64,000 nt of DNA. Source: Hanleya hanleyi (Eukaryota; Mollusca; Polyplacophora; Lepidopleurida; Hanleyidae). The notes below the pieces were generated by a model. The model saw only the letters and a program-made list of their open reading frames with translations, had not been told where the DNA came from and did not search any database. The stretch lies in NCBI GenBank assembly GCA_036873755.1, contig JAVTVY010019602.1, positions 1-64,000 of the forward strand, written 5' to 3'. The position numbers were made by a program, and so were the translations under genes. This document shows, piece by piece, positions 53,133-63,096 of the stretch; position 1 is the first letter of the stretch; each line of letters opens with the position of its first letter.

Positions 53133-53704
53133 ATGGCTTATACTTGCTCTGAGTGCGAACGCACGTTCACCAGACATTACGATATGATGCGATACCAGAA
53201 AAATATACATGGGATTGAAGACTCCGAGGAGTCCGTTGAGACGTATGCTGATACAGAGACTGCTGAGAGTGTATCGACTGATACCGAAACAGAGATTGTT
53301 GAGAGTCTATCTAGTGATACGGAGAGCTTGACCTCAGATAGTCAGCCTACGTCCGTGGAAAGTGAGGCAGAACCTACCTTCTGGGATCGTATTTTGACAG
53401 CAGCTATCAATACTTACGCTGCAGCGATCGAGGACGCCGGAGAGGATAATTTATAACAGACGTACACCCAAATGCGCCCCGCATCAGGAAAACAGCCATG
53501 GCGATCTATGAACACTATACCTTACTACCGCTTGAAATGAAAGGCGACCCCACGCACAGGTCCATCATGAAGACCAAGCGTCACTTGGAAGAGGCTATGG
53601 GGCTACCATCAACCGAGGCCCTGGAAAATGCGATCAGAATGCGCAAACAACTGTTTCAGGACATGCTGCCCGAAGAATATCCAGGCCTGTCCGACGATGA
53701 TTAG
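53133..53704 (+). pseudogene. single C2H2 zinc-finger/acidic protein, right mirror copy, broken in the middle
   Basis: Opens MAYTCSECERTFTRHYDMMR. The first zinc-binding His is replaced by Tyr (reads MRYQKNIHG). The acidic middle is intact (ESVSTDTETEIVESLSSDTE). The frame ends with TAA at 53454-53456 after EDAGEDNL, where the left copy has CAA, and a one-base deletion follows; the tail then continues from 53498 (MAIYEHYTLLPLEMKGDPTH) to 53704. Breaks are at different places in the two mirror copies, so they decayed independently. A polyadenylation word (aataaa) begins 2 bases past the stop and another lies near 53907. Confidence 0.65.
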
Positions 53705-53925
53705 AATAAACGGTTCAGAGCGAACATGTCCGAAGATGAATCTTTCTGAAATGGCGACTTCTGATTGGACAAGAATACATCTAACGGACAGGAACGAATA
53801 TGTCAGATGCAAATGGTTGCCTCTGATTGGGCAAGAGTCTTTTTGAGTTGTAAACATACCCAACGCGGCTCTCCCAGCGTGGGTATGATGTAACATTGGG
53901 GAAAATAAACTATATGAAAAAAAAC
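53705..53925 (+). other. 3' flank of the right zinc-finger gene
   Basis: Inverse copy of 50275-50504. It includes 'tctgattggacaag' and 'tctgattgggcaagag' CCAAT-type words and 'catacccaacgcggctctcccagcgtgggtatg', a hairpin, followed by aaaataaac. Confidence 0.7.
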
Positions 53926-54109
53926 TTGTTGTTGTTGTTGTTCTCTCAAGTGTCATCCGTGTTGTTGTTGTTGTTCTCTCTCCGGTCTATATCATGGCGT
54001 CAAGGCGTTATGTTAGAGCGTTAAGGCGTAACTACGAGCGTTGACGGGCGTCACTGCATTTCGAAGAATTAGTGACAATTCCATGGAATATCTAGAAAAT
54101 CAGAACTTC

Positions 54110-54905
54110 TGAGCTCCAGTATGGAGCTATATGGGCTATATGGTACTTTTCCAAAAATTTCACCGTTTCGCTCCGGGACCCTTCCCATCGTGTTCTGAAT
54201 GATGAGACGTGAAAAACAAGACCCCACAACCCATATCACAATGAACGTGTGTGAATTTCCCAGGATGGACCTATCCCTCCCATAGCCACCTATGGAGCTA
54301 TATGGGCTATATGGTACTTTTTCCAAAAATTTCACTGTTTCACTCCGGGACCCTCCCATCGTGTTCTAAATGACGAGACGAGAAAAACAAGACCCCACAA
54401 CCCATATCACAATGAACGTGTGTGAATTTCCCAGGTTGGACCTATACCTCCATATAGCCAGTATGAGACTATATGGGCTATATGGTACTTTTCCAAAAAT
54501 TTCACCGTTTCGCTCCGGGACCCTTCCTATCATGTTCTAAATGACGAGACGTGAAAAACAAGACCAAACAACCCATATCACAATGAACGGGTGTGAATTT
54601 CTCAGGATGGACCTATACCCCCATATAGCCAGTATGGAGCTATATGGGCTATATGGTACTTTTCCAAAAATTTCACCGTTTCGCTTCGGGACCCTTCCCA
54701 TCGAGTTCTAAATGACGAGACGTGAAAAACAAATCCAAGCAACCCATATCACAATGAACGTGTGTGAATTTCCCAGGTTGGACCTATACCACCATAGTCA
54801 GCCTATAGGCCTATATACAGACCTCGGTGACTTTTCCCAAAAATTTCACCGATTCGCTCCGGGACCCTTCCCATTGTCATTTTCTTGGCGAGACGAGAAA
54901 AACGA
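54110..54905 (+). repeat. ~174-bp tandem array, 4.5 units
   Basis: Unit: 'ccagtatggagctatatgggctatatggtacttttccaaaaatttcaccgtttcgctccgggacccttcccatcgtgttctaaatgacgagacgtgaaaaacaagaccccacaacccatatcacaatgaacgtgtgtgaatttcccaggttggacctatacc'. Starts near 54117, 54290, 54464, 54633 and 54800; the last is divergent. No inverted partner is on the left side. Confidence 0.9.
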
Positions 54906-54984
54906 GACCCCACAAGCCATAGTAAAGCAAACAAACAAAATTTGATCACCCCTCCCGCCATACAGGCATTTTCCTATATATTGT

Positions 54985-55230
54985 ATAATACAGATCCCTA
55001 TTGTAGGGGTAAAGTCCGTGTTCCGCTTTTTATATTTTCGGAAAAAAATCCTAATTTTACATGCACCCACCCCATTGACTTGATAGGCAGGTCCCAACAA
55101 GCCCGGGGACCGATATTAGCCCTTTTGGCTAGGGTTGATAGGTGTTTTCCCCTATTTTAGGGGTAAAGTCCGTGTTCCGCTTTTTATAGTTTCGGGAAAA
55201 AATCCTAATTTTACATGCACCCACCCATGA
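54985..55230 (-). repeat. inverted copy of the ~150-bp subterminal array (1.7 units)
   Basis: Reverse complement of the units at 48560-49835: 'tgtaggggtaaagtccgtgttccgctttttatattttcggg..aaatcctaattttacatgcaccca' occurs at 55013-55070 and 55155-55225. Confidence 0.85.
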
Positions 55231-55510
55231 CTGGATGCCCCTTCACGAATGCTTCACTTTGATATCTCACTCGACCCAATCGGACCATGCAGCGTATTTG
55301 AAGTCTGGGGACTACTTTTTCTCCGCGGAAACTTTTTCCCGCGGCCGCATCACCGCCAGACCGCATCACCGCGGAAGAATACATGCCCAGGGGCCCTTTG
55401 CCGGAACTATAGTCACCCAGAGTTACCTCCCCCTAGATTGGAACTCTTCTGTGCTGGAGGAAGTTTTTGGTCTGGTGGATGCAAGAGTTATCTCCCCCGG
55501 AAAAATAAGG
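55230..55510 (-). repeat. Polinton TIR outer-end fragment
   Basis: Matches the right TIR of element 1 (41795-42010), same orientation: 'gatgccccttcacgaatg', 'tggggactactttttctccgcggaa.ctttttcccgcg', 'gcatcaccgccaga', 'gcatcaccgcgga.gaatac', 'gatgcaagagttacctcccccgg'. It marks the right boundary of the 47.6-55.5 kb composite. A short internal block (tggaactcttctgtg..ggaggaag) matches the TIR's inner end (40165). Confidence 0.8.
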
Positions 55511-55514
55511 GGTT

Positions 55515-55940
55515 AAAAGGGTTTTCTATACTACTGTCGGCTATCCTCATCTTGAGTGACTTATCGGATATCTTCAGGTTTATTCAGTTAGCGTCTGCCA
55601 CTTCTGAACTCGTTCTCGAAGTGGGAACGTAGAAATTGACTGGATAAAATGAAGATGCAATATACATGCAATGCAACTCTGGAAGAAAAGGCGGTTTGCG
55701 TCCACTCTTTCCATGCAGGCCCAGGTAAATCTCCGTCGAGATTTAATTAGCTGTTAGATGTAGATGTTAACTGATAAATAGTTAATACTTATAACCGATT
55801 ATTTCGGTAGAGATGTGTGATGGAGCGGAGATGGTTAATACATATACAGCCAATATTTTAGGGTACCTTGGTGGAGGAGTTGGTGCATGGCTGGAGTGGG
55901 GAGCGGTTATTTACTATATTTATTAACAGAATTTCATTAC
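55515..55940. other. intergenic, no gene seen
   Basis: AT-rich, short frames, no recognised repeat. Confidence 0.45.
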
Positions 55941-56217
55941 TACTCTCCAAAAAAAAACTTGAGTGAAATGTTCCTGTTCACTCAAACTTGAGTTACTTTT
56001 CACTCAACTTGAGTTACTTTTCATCCAAGTTGAGTTAAAACCACTCAAGTTCACTCAACTTGAGTGGGATGAATTTCCACTCTTATGCTTGAGTGAATGT
56101 CACTCAAGTTGAGTGCATTTAACTCAAGTTGAGTGAAAATCTCACTCAAGTTTTGAGTTGGATGAATTTCCACTCTTACTTGAGTGAAAATTTCACTCAA
56201 CTTTTTTTTAGAGAGTA
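55941..56217. mobile_element. 277-bp palindromic MITE
   Basis: TIR 'tactctccaaaaaaaaacttgagtgaaat' at the left and its near-inverse 'tttcactcaactttttttttagagagta' at the right. The interior is almost entirely repeats of 'cactcaacttgagtg', itself self-complementary. No coding capacity. Confidence 0.75.
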
Positions 56218-56940
56218 TGAACATCTGTGAGATATGCTGCAGTGAAATTCACACACAAAAGTGGAAAACAAGACGTGTAAGAGAATGTTTTAGTCAATTC
56301 AGTTTTTATATTGGCTGAACCAGGCCCAAGGTGGAGGGACGCTCGATGGTCTTTTGTCGTCGCTAAAGGGTTAATTCATAAAACCCCGTATTAGCTGAGA
56401 AAGAAGTGCTATAATACTATATGCGTGACTCGCTGAAGGGTTAAACCATAAAGCCTTGTATTAATTGAGAAAAAAATCCAGCTAGCTGCTATACGCATGC
56501 GTGAAACTACAGAAGCTTAAAAAATGAAGAAAATAATTCGATTTAGTGTAATGGCTAGGAGTTTTGACTCTTTATAACGTCTGGTGTCAACCTTGCGGAG
56601 AATAGGAAATATCAACCAGGCGGTAGTGAATACGGACTGACAAGTTCCCGTGCATATCGGCCATCGACGTCTGAAGTGAGGTAAGAATAAGATTGCTGGA
56701 ACGTTCACACTGTGTTATATTAATTGTTACAGTTATAGTTATACTGATTTAATGATAAAAACTGATTGTTTGAGAGAAAGAATCAAAGAACGGCGAGGCT
56801 ACTCTTACCTACCTTCCTAAAGGCACGAATTTGAGAAACGTATCTGACCTAAAGTGAGTTCTGGGGCTAGATTGCATTGGACTGTGAGAACTTACAGTTT
56901 AGATCCTGGGTATTTTGCCTGTACATGTATGAAACACATT

Positions 56941-56990
56941 TTTTTCTTCTTCTTCTTCTTCTTCTTCTTCTTCTTCTTCTTCTTCTTCTT
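56941..56990 (+). repeat. (TTC)n microsatellite
   Basis: About 16 'ttc' units. The polyphenylalanine/polyarginine frames across it are artefacts. It lies about 25-75 bases before the acceptor-like site upstream of the cysteine-rich gene, acting as an extended polypyrimidine tract. Confidence 0.9.
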
Positions 56991-57065
56991 TTGTGAAGAA
57001 TCACCCCTTTCTTTGAACGGTTTTTGTTTGCAGCCAAGCATATCTTCAAGAACAAGGACAAGGAC

Positions 57066-57132
57066 ATGGAGATCTCCCTGACGATTGGAGGGTTTGTTTT
57101 GGCCATGGTGTCATTGGCGATGTCCCAACAAA
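57066..57132 (+). CDS. cysteine-rich gene exon 1 (signal peptide)
   Basis: ATG in 'aaggacATGgag', 22 codons plus one base. Donor 'caacaaa|gtatcc'. Hydrophobic core LTIGGFVLAMVSLAM, cleavage plausible after MSQ or later. Unspliced, the frame ends within a few codons. Confidence 0.68.
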
Positions 57133-60100
57133 GTATCCTTCAAGTATAGGTCGGGCTAGAGTCGCTGTGAAATCTATATACAAGCCAAACGCGACTGAGC
57201 GACAGGCCTAAAATTAATTAATAGTACCGTATCGGTTTATTAGTTTGTTATGAAGTTTTCATTATTGTGTACCGAAGGGCTGGAATGCTATCAATCTCAG
57301 TAAACTCGGATATAATATCACGGAATATTATATCTGAATTCAGCCCTATATAAATCCCGTGCGAGTTGAAACTACTATTGTTAGCCAATCAGATGGATAG
57401 CTGGTTGTAACTATTTCAAAATCACGCCCACAGTAATTACACACGGTAGCTATATAAACATTATCCTGAAACAGTTTCCAAATATGGCATCATTTCCAGA
57501 CGGGGTCCGTAAACATCAAACAGTTTACTCCCGCCGAAAAGTCTGGCTTTGTTAGGGGTAGAAAATATAAAAAGATTGTGCCGTGCGAAGATGTTAATCT
57601 CCTTAAAGTAAACGTCAATCATTGTCAGAGCGAAAAGGTTGAAATGGTCGTGATTGGCTTATTATGGGATCTAGTAGAATATCGGCGAACATTTCGCACG
57701 AGTTTTCATAGCGTTACGTCCAGATGGTATTCCCCTGATTTACCATATTGGTTTACCTAGATTGGAATGCTATACGTTCTATTGTTTTCAAGTCTATGTC
57801 TGTATAAAATATCGAACCTCCACAAAAATAAAATCGTTCTAAAATGCAAATACGACACGACACGAGACATTATCGTGACGTCACATGAGTGCAGCCATTT
57901 CATTTGTAAACATTTACTGCTAGAACAGCAGTAGAATGCCGCATTCGCGACCGCTCGGCATACTTCGTCGAAGTCATGGTACCTCGCGAATTACTGGTGT
58001 AGGGTGTAAACCGTGATCCGCCGCACGTGAGGGTTAGCATGCTATAGGATGCGTTTCCGCTCTCATAGTCCTCGTTGTATTTCTCCCTTCGAGGTATACT
58101 ATGTCCTACCACCTCGTACGAGACCGTGTCGAATGTAGAATGCCAGTGGCCCCCTTGGGCTCGTCAAGAGAGTCACATTTCTGCAGATTTAAATCTTAAA
58201 ATTGCATTATAAGTATTTGCGCGGGTCTCCGCTGGGAACCGCTAGAGAGAACAAATAATAGTACATGTAGTTAGGATTTACCTGGACTTGTGAAGATGCT
58301 CTCGCGTCGCCTAGCCTAGGTACTTAAAGTGAGAATTTCGGATTAATTTGAACGGGAATTTTACTTTTGGCATACGACATGCATCAAATCGCGCAATCCA
58401 AATCGGATTAATTTGTTCAACCGGCGGTCAAGATACATTGATACTTCTTGTCAATCATATAGGGTTTCTCTGAATTTATTTTATTTTATTTTTTTTCATG
58501 ATAGAAGGCGATTATAACTTATTCATGAACATGTCATCAAACTTCGCGTCTGTCTGTTTTTCTTTTCCTTATCCTTTACTCCAGTTACAGAGTGTGGCAA
58601 AGCATGTGAACCTGGTATTTGTGTGCAGGCAGGTAACAGCTACTGTGGTCCCCCGAGCGGCATGCAGCTTCCCCAGTTCGACCCCGAATGTCAGGCCATT
58701 GATCCAGACCTGGTCTGCTGCAGCTCTAACCGTATCCTTGAAACCAGTCTCTGGCTCTAGATTAGGATCTAATACGGAGCTATTTAAAATAATAATAAAT
58801 CTCTCATTTATACAGCTGATATATCTCATTCTTACAGCTGATATATCTCATTCTTACAGCTGATATATCTCATTCTTACAGCTGATATATCTCAATGATA
58901 GAGCTGATTTCGTGTTGCAGCAATCGTTACCACAGTTCGACTCTCATTGGTCAATTATCTCCGGGCCGGAGATGTATCTCGGGGTCGGAGATAAGTTTCT
59001 CCGGGTGGGAGATGTATCTTGGGTTCGGAGTTAATTTTCTCCGGGTCGGAGATAATATTCTCCGGGTCGGAGATAATTTCGTGGACGAAAAAATAATTTT
59101 CACCCATGTCCTGTCTATGCTTCCGTACAATGGTGGCGAAAAGAGATGCCGGAGTATACTGACAAGAAGTCAGACATCTGTATTGTTAGGTTGATAGCAC
59201 AACTTTCACGGCGTACAATCGATAATGCACCTCTAGGGGTACTCGCTTGCTCTTGGAGGTATAAAAGGCTCCACTCGGGATCATCTGTCTACCTGGCCGT
59301 GCTTTGTGGTTCCTAGATAAAGTTCCAAAATATTATTTTATAATAAACTATATTTCACTGCTGAACGTTAGGGATGTTGGTGGTTATATCCACACAAGAA
59401 TCATACTCGTATAACCCATAGTTTCGTCATTCAAGGAAATAAAGTGTGAAAGTTACTGCTTCTCACAACCTGTACATGCGTGCTTTAGGTGAAAGTTAGA
59501 CAAAATTAAACTATGAAGTGCTGAACTGTTTTTATGTTAGTCGATTAGACTACCTGGCGTATCTATATTGCATCTAGAGGGATAAACATATAGCAAATTA
59601 CAATTAAACGGATATACATGATATCGGAAATCTATGTACAACAGTGCAGAATGTTCTTCAACATCTGTTCCGGTACTAACTGTCACACACTTTGGATCGG
59701 TAGCTTGATGTGTTCTGTGGTTATTTGGTTGTTCCGTGCGATGAAAGAAAGAAAGGAAAATAAAGATATGTAGGCCACAGAAAACGAATTCATAGGGAAA
59801 CCCTCTATTTTAACTCCGAGATAGCCCTTGTATACCTCCAAGAGAGAGAGAGTACCCCTAGAGGTGCACTATCGATTGTATGCCGTAACTTTTCATTGGT
59901 AAACGTACTTTACTTTCTCTGTTATTTACATCTACTTTCATAACTTTTACATAAGCCTTCAACGATAAATCTGCTGTCCCAAGTTTGTCACACATCTGCT
60001 TTGGTAAGTTTGTTACATAAAGCTTTCATTGATAAATCTGTTTCCAAACTTTGTTCAAAATCTCATAATGATAGGCCCAGATTTCTTTCTTAACGCATCA

Positions 60101-60297
60101 CAGGACCGATCTGTGGAACATGTGAGATTCCAGGTACGTGCACGCCCCCGAGCTGGTGTCAACAAAGCGGTTATCAGCGGCTTCAGCTACCAACGCCATG
60201 GACAGACACTTGCGCCGATTCAGCCCATCCAACCGGCGACATTTGCTGTGCGGTGCCCTGTTTTGGCGAATGCTGCAATGAAGAGTCTAGCAAATGA
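57066..60297 (+). CDS. secreted cysteine-rich protein, three exons
   Basis: Exons 57066-57132, 58585-58731 and 60104-60297 join in phase (67 + 147 + 194 = 408 nt) to 135 residues plus TGA. Exon 1 encodes a signal peptide (MEISLTIGGFVLAMVSLAMS). Exon 2 has ECGKACEPG, the segment to YCGPPSGM, and DLVCCSSN. Exon 3 has ICGTCEIPGTCTPPSWC and DICCAVPCFGECCNEESSK. Seventeen Cys in all, paired as CC three times; extracellular disulfide-rich protein. Exons 2 and 3 look like two diverged copies of one module (C..C..P.C..P..C ... D.CC). I do not recognise the family; small shell-matrix, mucus or defence proteins have this look. The acceptor 'tttgtttgcag' at 57033 suggests an upstream non-coding exon. 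An AATAAA follows the stop by about 60 bases. Confidence 0.72.
57180..58480. other. intron 1 of the cysteine-rich gene
   Basis: No exon recognised. A 60-codon plus frame (57578) of coding-like composition is unidentified. 'attatcgtgacgtcacatgag' at 57870-57890 contains a CRE-like TGACGTCA. Confidence 0.4.
58585..58731 (+). CDS. cysteine-rich gene exon 2
   Basis: 147 nt with acceptor 'ttactccag|TTACAG' and donor 'TAACC|gtatcc'. An alternative acceptor six bases further (ttacag|AGT) keeps the frame. Carries 7 Cys. Confidence 0.72.
58810..58895 (+). repeat. 22-bp tandem repeat
   Basis: Four units of 'acagctgatatatctcattctt' in intron 2 of the cysteine-rich gene, directly after the donor region. 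Confidence 0.9.
58955..59090 (+). repeat. ~18-bp tandem repeat (ctccgggtcggagataat)
   Basis: About seven units, several self-complementary (ctccgg...ccggag). Confidence 0.9.
59200..59897. mobile_element. ~700-bp element with ~80-bp terminal inverted repeats
   Basis: Left 'cacggcgtacaatcgataatgcacctctaggggtactcg' and 'cttggaggtataaaagg'; the inverse of right 'tatacctccaagagagagagagtacccctagaggtgcactatcgattgtatgccgt'. No coding frame. In intron 2 of the cysteine-rich gene. Confidence 0.7.
60104..60297 (+). CDS. cysteine-rich gene exon 3 (stop codon)
   Basis: 194 nt with acceptor 'gcatcacag|GACCG'. Encodes 10 Cys and ends NEESSK, TGA 60295-60297. A competing longer frame on the same strand (60029-60325) has no Cys pattern and is likely a shadow. 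Confidence 0.72.
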
Positions 60298-60355
60298 TCC
60301 TCAATATAGTATTAAAGCAGAATAGAAGTATTCATCAGTGCTTTGTTTGACTTCA

Positions 60356-60364
60356 GAGAAATAA
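60356..60364 (+). promoter_or_regulatory. polyadenylation signal of the cysteine-rich gene
   Basis: 'gagaaataaaaatc' about 60 bases after the stop codon; contains AATAAA. Confidence 0.55.
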
Positions 60365-60639
60365 AAATCTGTTTGTCTATATTGAATACCAACTCAGAGT
60401 TAAGTTACTCAAATATGGCGGCGATTGTGGGGTGGTGTGGCGGGGGAGGGTGGGGACGGGAGGCTGGGGTGCGACCTGCGACAAGTTGATCTTTAGTAAC
60501 TGTGAAACTCTGGATGATTCTGAAAAGAGCCATCTGCTTAAATCCTAAAGGGAAAATGATGGTGAATGTAAATTATAATGTGAACTACCAGCAGCAAGCT
60601 ATTGCATTGAATGTGACTACATGTGGCTACAGCTAAAAC

Positions 60640-61355
60640 CACAGGCCCGCAAAACAAGAGATTTGGTGGGTGGGGGGGTATTAGGGTGAAGTGTCAAAAT
60701 ATGGGGCCTCTATATATAACCCCATGCTTTATATAAAAAAACACCAACGTCTGAAACGGACTTTGGGTGAATCGAGAAATAAACGGTTTATCGCCAAACA
60801 AAATACATCAGCATATTCTACAAGTATCACTGTATATATTTCCGTCGTCAAATTAGTAAATTTGTGCAATTTTTACCTTTGCCGGGCGATTCAAAATCCA
60901 ACCAGACTGTCCATCCATCTAGGAACAGCCGTTCTTATGGCGGGCTTCGTTCTCGATTCTGATTGGTCAGGCGTGACACGCCTCCAGCAAGAGAGGTCAC
61001 GCACAGATCAGCTGGTGCGATTGACCAATCAGAATTGAGAACGAAGCCCGCCATAATCGGGCTGTTCCTAGATGGATGGACAGTCTGGTTGGATTTTGAA
61101 TCGCCCGGCAAAGGTAAAAAATTGCACAAATTTACTAATTTGACGACGGAAATATATAAAGTGATACTTGTAGAATATGCTGATGAATTTTGTTTGGCGA
61201 TAAACCGTTTATTTCTCGATTCACCCAAAGTCCGTTTCAGACCTTCGTGTTTTTTTATATAAAGCATGGGGTTATATATAGAGGCCCCATATTTCGACAC
61301 TTCACCCTAATGCCACACCCCCCCCCCTCCAAATCTCTTGTTGTGCGGGCCTGTG
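60640..61355. mobile_element. ~715-bp near-perfect palindrome (foldback element)
   Basis: Arms 60640-60970 and 61020-61355 around a ~50-bp centre. Outer words 'caggcccgcaaaacaagagattt' and 'caagagatttggaggggggg' (inverted); inner words 'gcgggcttcgttctcgattctgattggtca'. Identity is high over 330 bp, so it is recent. Mirror-image frames on both strands (RLKRTLGESRNKRFIAKQNT) are consequences of the symmetry. Confidence 0.88.
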
Positions 61356-61979
61356 GCTAAAACAGGAGAGCAGTAACAAAACGGCATCTTCGTACCTATT
61401 CAGGGGCGATAACTCCTAAATAAGCCCGAAGATCTCCTTCAGTTACTTCAATGTTAAAATCTCCGTGAATGTCCGGGAATCTCCATACGCAGGGGTCAAA
61501 GGTCACGCCCCTCGATTAATAGGCCCCCCGATCCAACCACCTCGCTGGGGGTCTAATAATACCCCAGCCACCAGTCAGATTTTTGGACAGGATTCTCGGT
61601 CATATATAGTAAAATAGATGTTTGCCGAACATTTCGATTACTTTTCAAGTCTGCATAATACCTCTGTTGACCTACCGTTAAAAAGAATTATCTGGAGATT
61701 ATTTTCCCTGCTTATCTGGACAGAGCATATGAAAAGTAGGTCGCTCATGTGCAAATCTGAAGGAGTTGTTCGGTTGGATTCAAACTGAACCGTGCGAACG
61801 TGGGTTTTCCCCTATACGTCATAGCAACGTAGTAAAGGTCAGGGACATAAGTGGAGTGAGCCTGTGAAACGGAGCATGCGCTTTGGGGAGGTTGACCCAG
61901 ATCCCCTTCAGTTACTTCAATGTTGATAGGCATCTCCGGGAATGCATGTTTAGAGTACGAGTATTGAGGTGGGGATGGT

Positions 61980-62580
61980 CATTTTTTTGCTTGTGAATTT
62001 TACCTGGGGTGTGGGTACTTTTTTCTCTGTCTCACGCTCTAGAATACGAGGGGGCGAAGTCTCGAGGCCAATGGGTGGCTCTCCCTGAAAAGTTATCGTG
62101 CGCATGCGCAGTGCATAGGCAGGCCTAAGATGGAAGTGTTGGGGTCGAGGCGGACTATCCCTTGTTCGAATGGGTCATGTGAGGTGTCAAATTTAAGCAC
62201 TCGTGAGTCGGAGTCCGGCTGGAGTGGTGTGTTGTGGTAATACCGCTCATCTGCGCATGCGCAGTGGAAAAAAGGGCATTGGAATGGACGAGATGGATAA
62301 TCCTTGGTCCAAATGGGTCGTGTAGAGTGTCATATTGAATCAGTTGTGGGGGAGCGTCCGACTGGAGCGGTATGTCAAGGAAGTAAGGCTATGGCACGCA
62401 TGCGCAGTGGAAAAAGAGCATTGGAGCGGACGTTTTGGGGTCGAGATGGATTATCCGTAGCCCGATTGGGTCGTATGGTGGTCATGGTGAAGCTTCTAAT
62501 GGGCCGCTATTGTGCCGTGTGTGGTAGACTAATGTGACGTCATCAGTAGTAGAGAAAGCGTATTTAAAGTCCAGTTGCCC
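61980..62580 (+). repeat. Polinton-TIR-like satellite units
   Basis: About four ~150-bp units with 'gcgcatgcgcagtg', 'ggaatggacg..ttggggtcgag', 'gggtcgtgt.aggtgtca' and 'gactggagcggt'. Related to, but clearly divergent from, the TIR units of element 1 and the 49.9-kb unit. It ends near 'gtgacgtcatcagtagtagagaaagcg'. Confidence 0.7.
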
Positions 62581-62644
62581 CCTTAGGTAGCAGAGAAAGC
62601 AGCAACCCAATATATTTGTCCTATGACCTTGTGGAGAGTTTTAC

Positions 62645-62770
62645 AGTAACGCCATAACGTTCTATCTTAACGACTTAACGCCCTGTCCTCATGCCTTAAA
62701 GCCTTATCTTAACGCCATAACGCCCTAGCAAATGCCTCAATGCCATATCGTAACGCCTTAACGCATTGTC
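62645..62770. repeat. TAACGCC iteron array, third location
   Basis: 'taacgccataacg', 'ttaacgacttaacgccctg', 'cttaacgccataacgccctag', 'cgtaacgccttaacgc'. Same words as 51160-51410. Confidence 0.75.
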
Positions 62771-62884
62771 CACCATCCAATCACACGCACATGCTTTAAC
62801 CATTGGCCCTTCAGTCTTCATGAAGGTGACGTCATCACCGGAAGTGACGTCACAAATGAGAGAAAGAAAGATCAACACCTTCAG

Positions 62885-63095
62885 AAGTTTTCATATAGTT
62901 TATTCTCCCCAATGTTACATTATACCCAAGCTGGGGGAGCTGCGTTGGGTATGTTCACAATTCAAGATGCTCTTGTCCAATCAGAAACCTCCATTTGATG
63001 CTGCATCTATTATATTCGTTCTTGCCTGTTAGATGCATTTTCGGCTGCTCTGTCCAATCAGAAGCCGTCATTTGGTGTCGCGTCAACCTTCGGCC
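62885..63095 (-). repeat. third copy of the zinc-finger gene 3' flank
   Basis: Closely matches 50275-50490: 'tagtttattctcccc', 'ctgggggagctgcgttgggtatgttcacaattcaaga', two 'tgtccaatcagaa' words. The zinc-finger frame that should follow is missing; the sequence switches at about 63097 to the 355-bp repeat. Confidence 0.75.
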
Positions 63096-63096
63096 A

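Noticed and set aside
56854..57106. Frames with poly-Phe or poly-Arg.
   Set aside because: Caused by the (ttc)n microsatellite at 56941-56990.
60691..61300. Two mirror-image ~120-codon frames.
   Set aside because: Consequence of the 715-bp palindrome; no start context, domain or codon bias.
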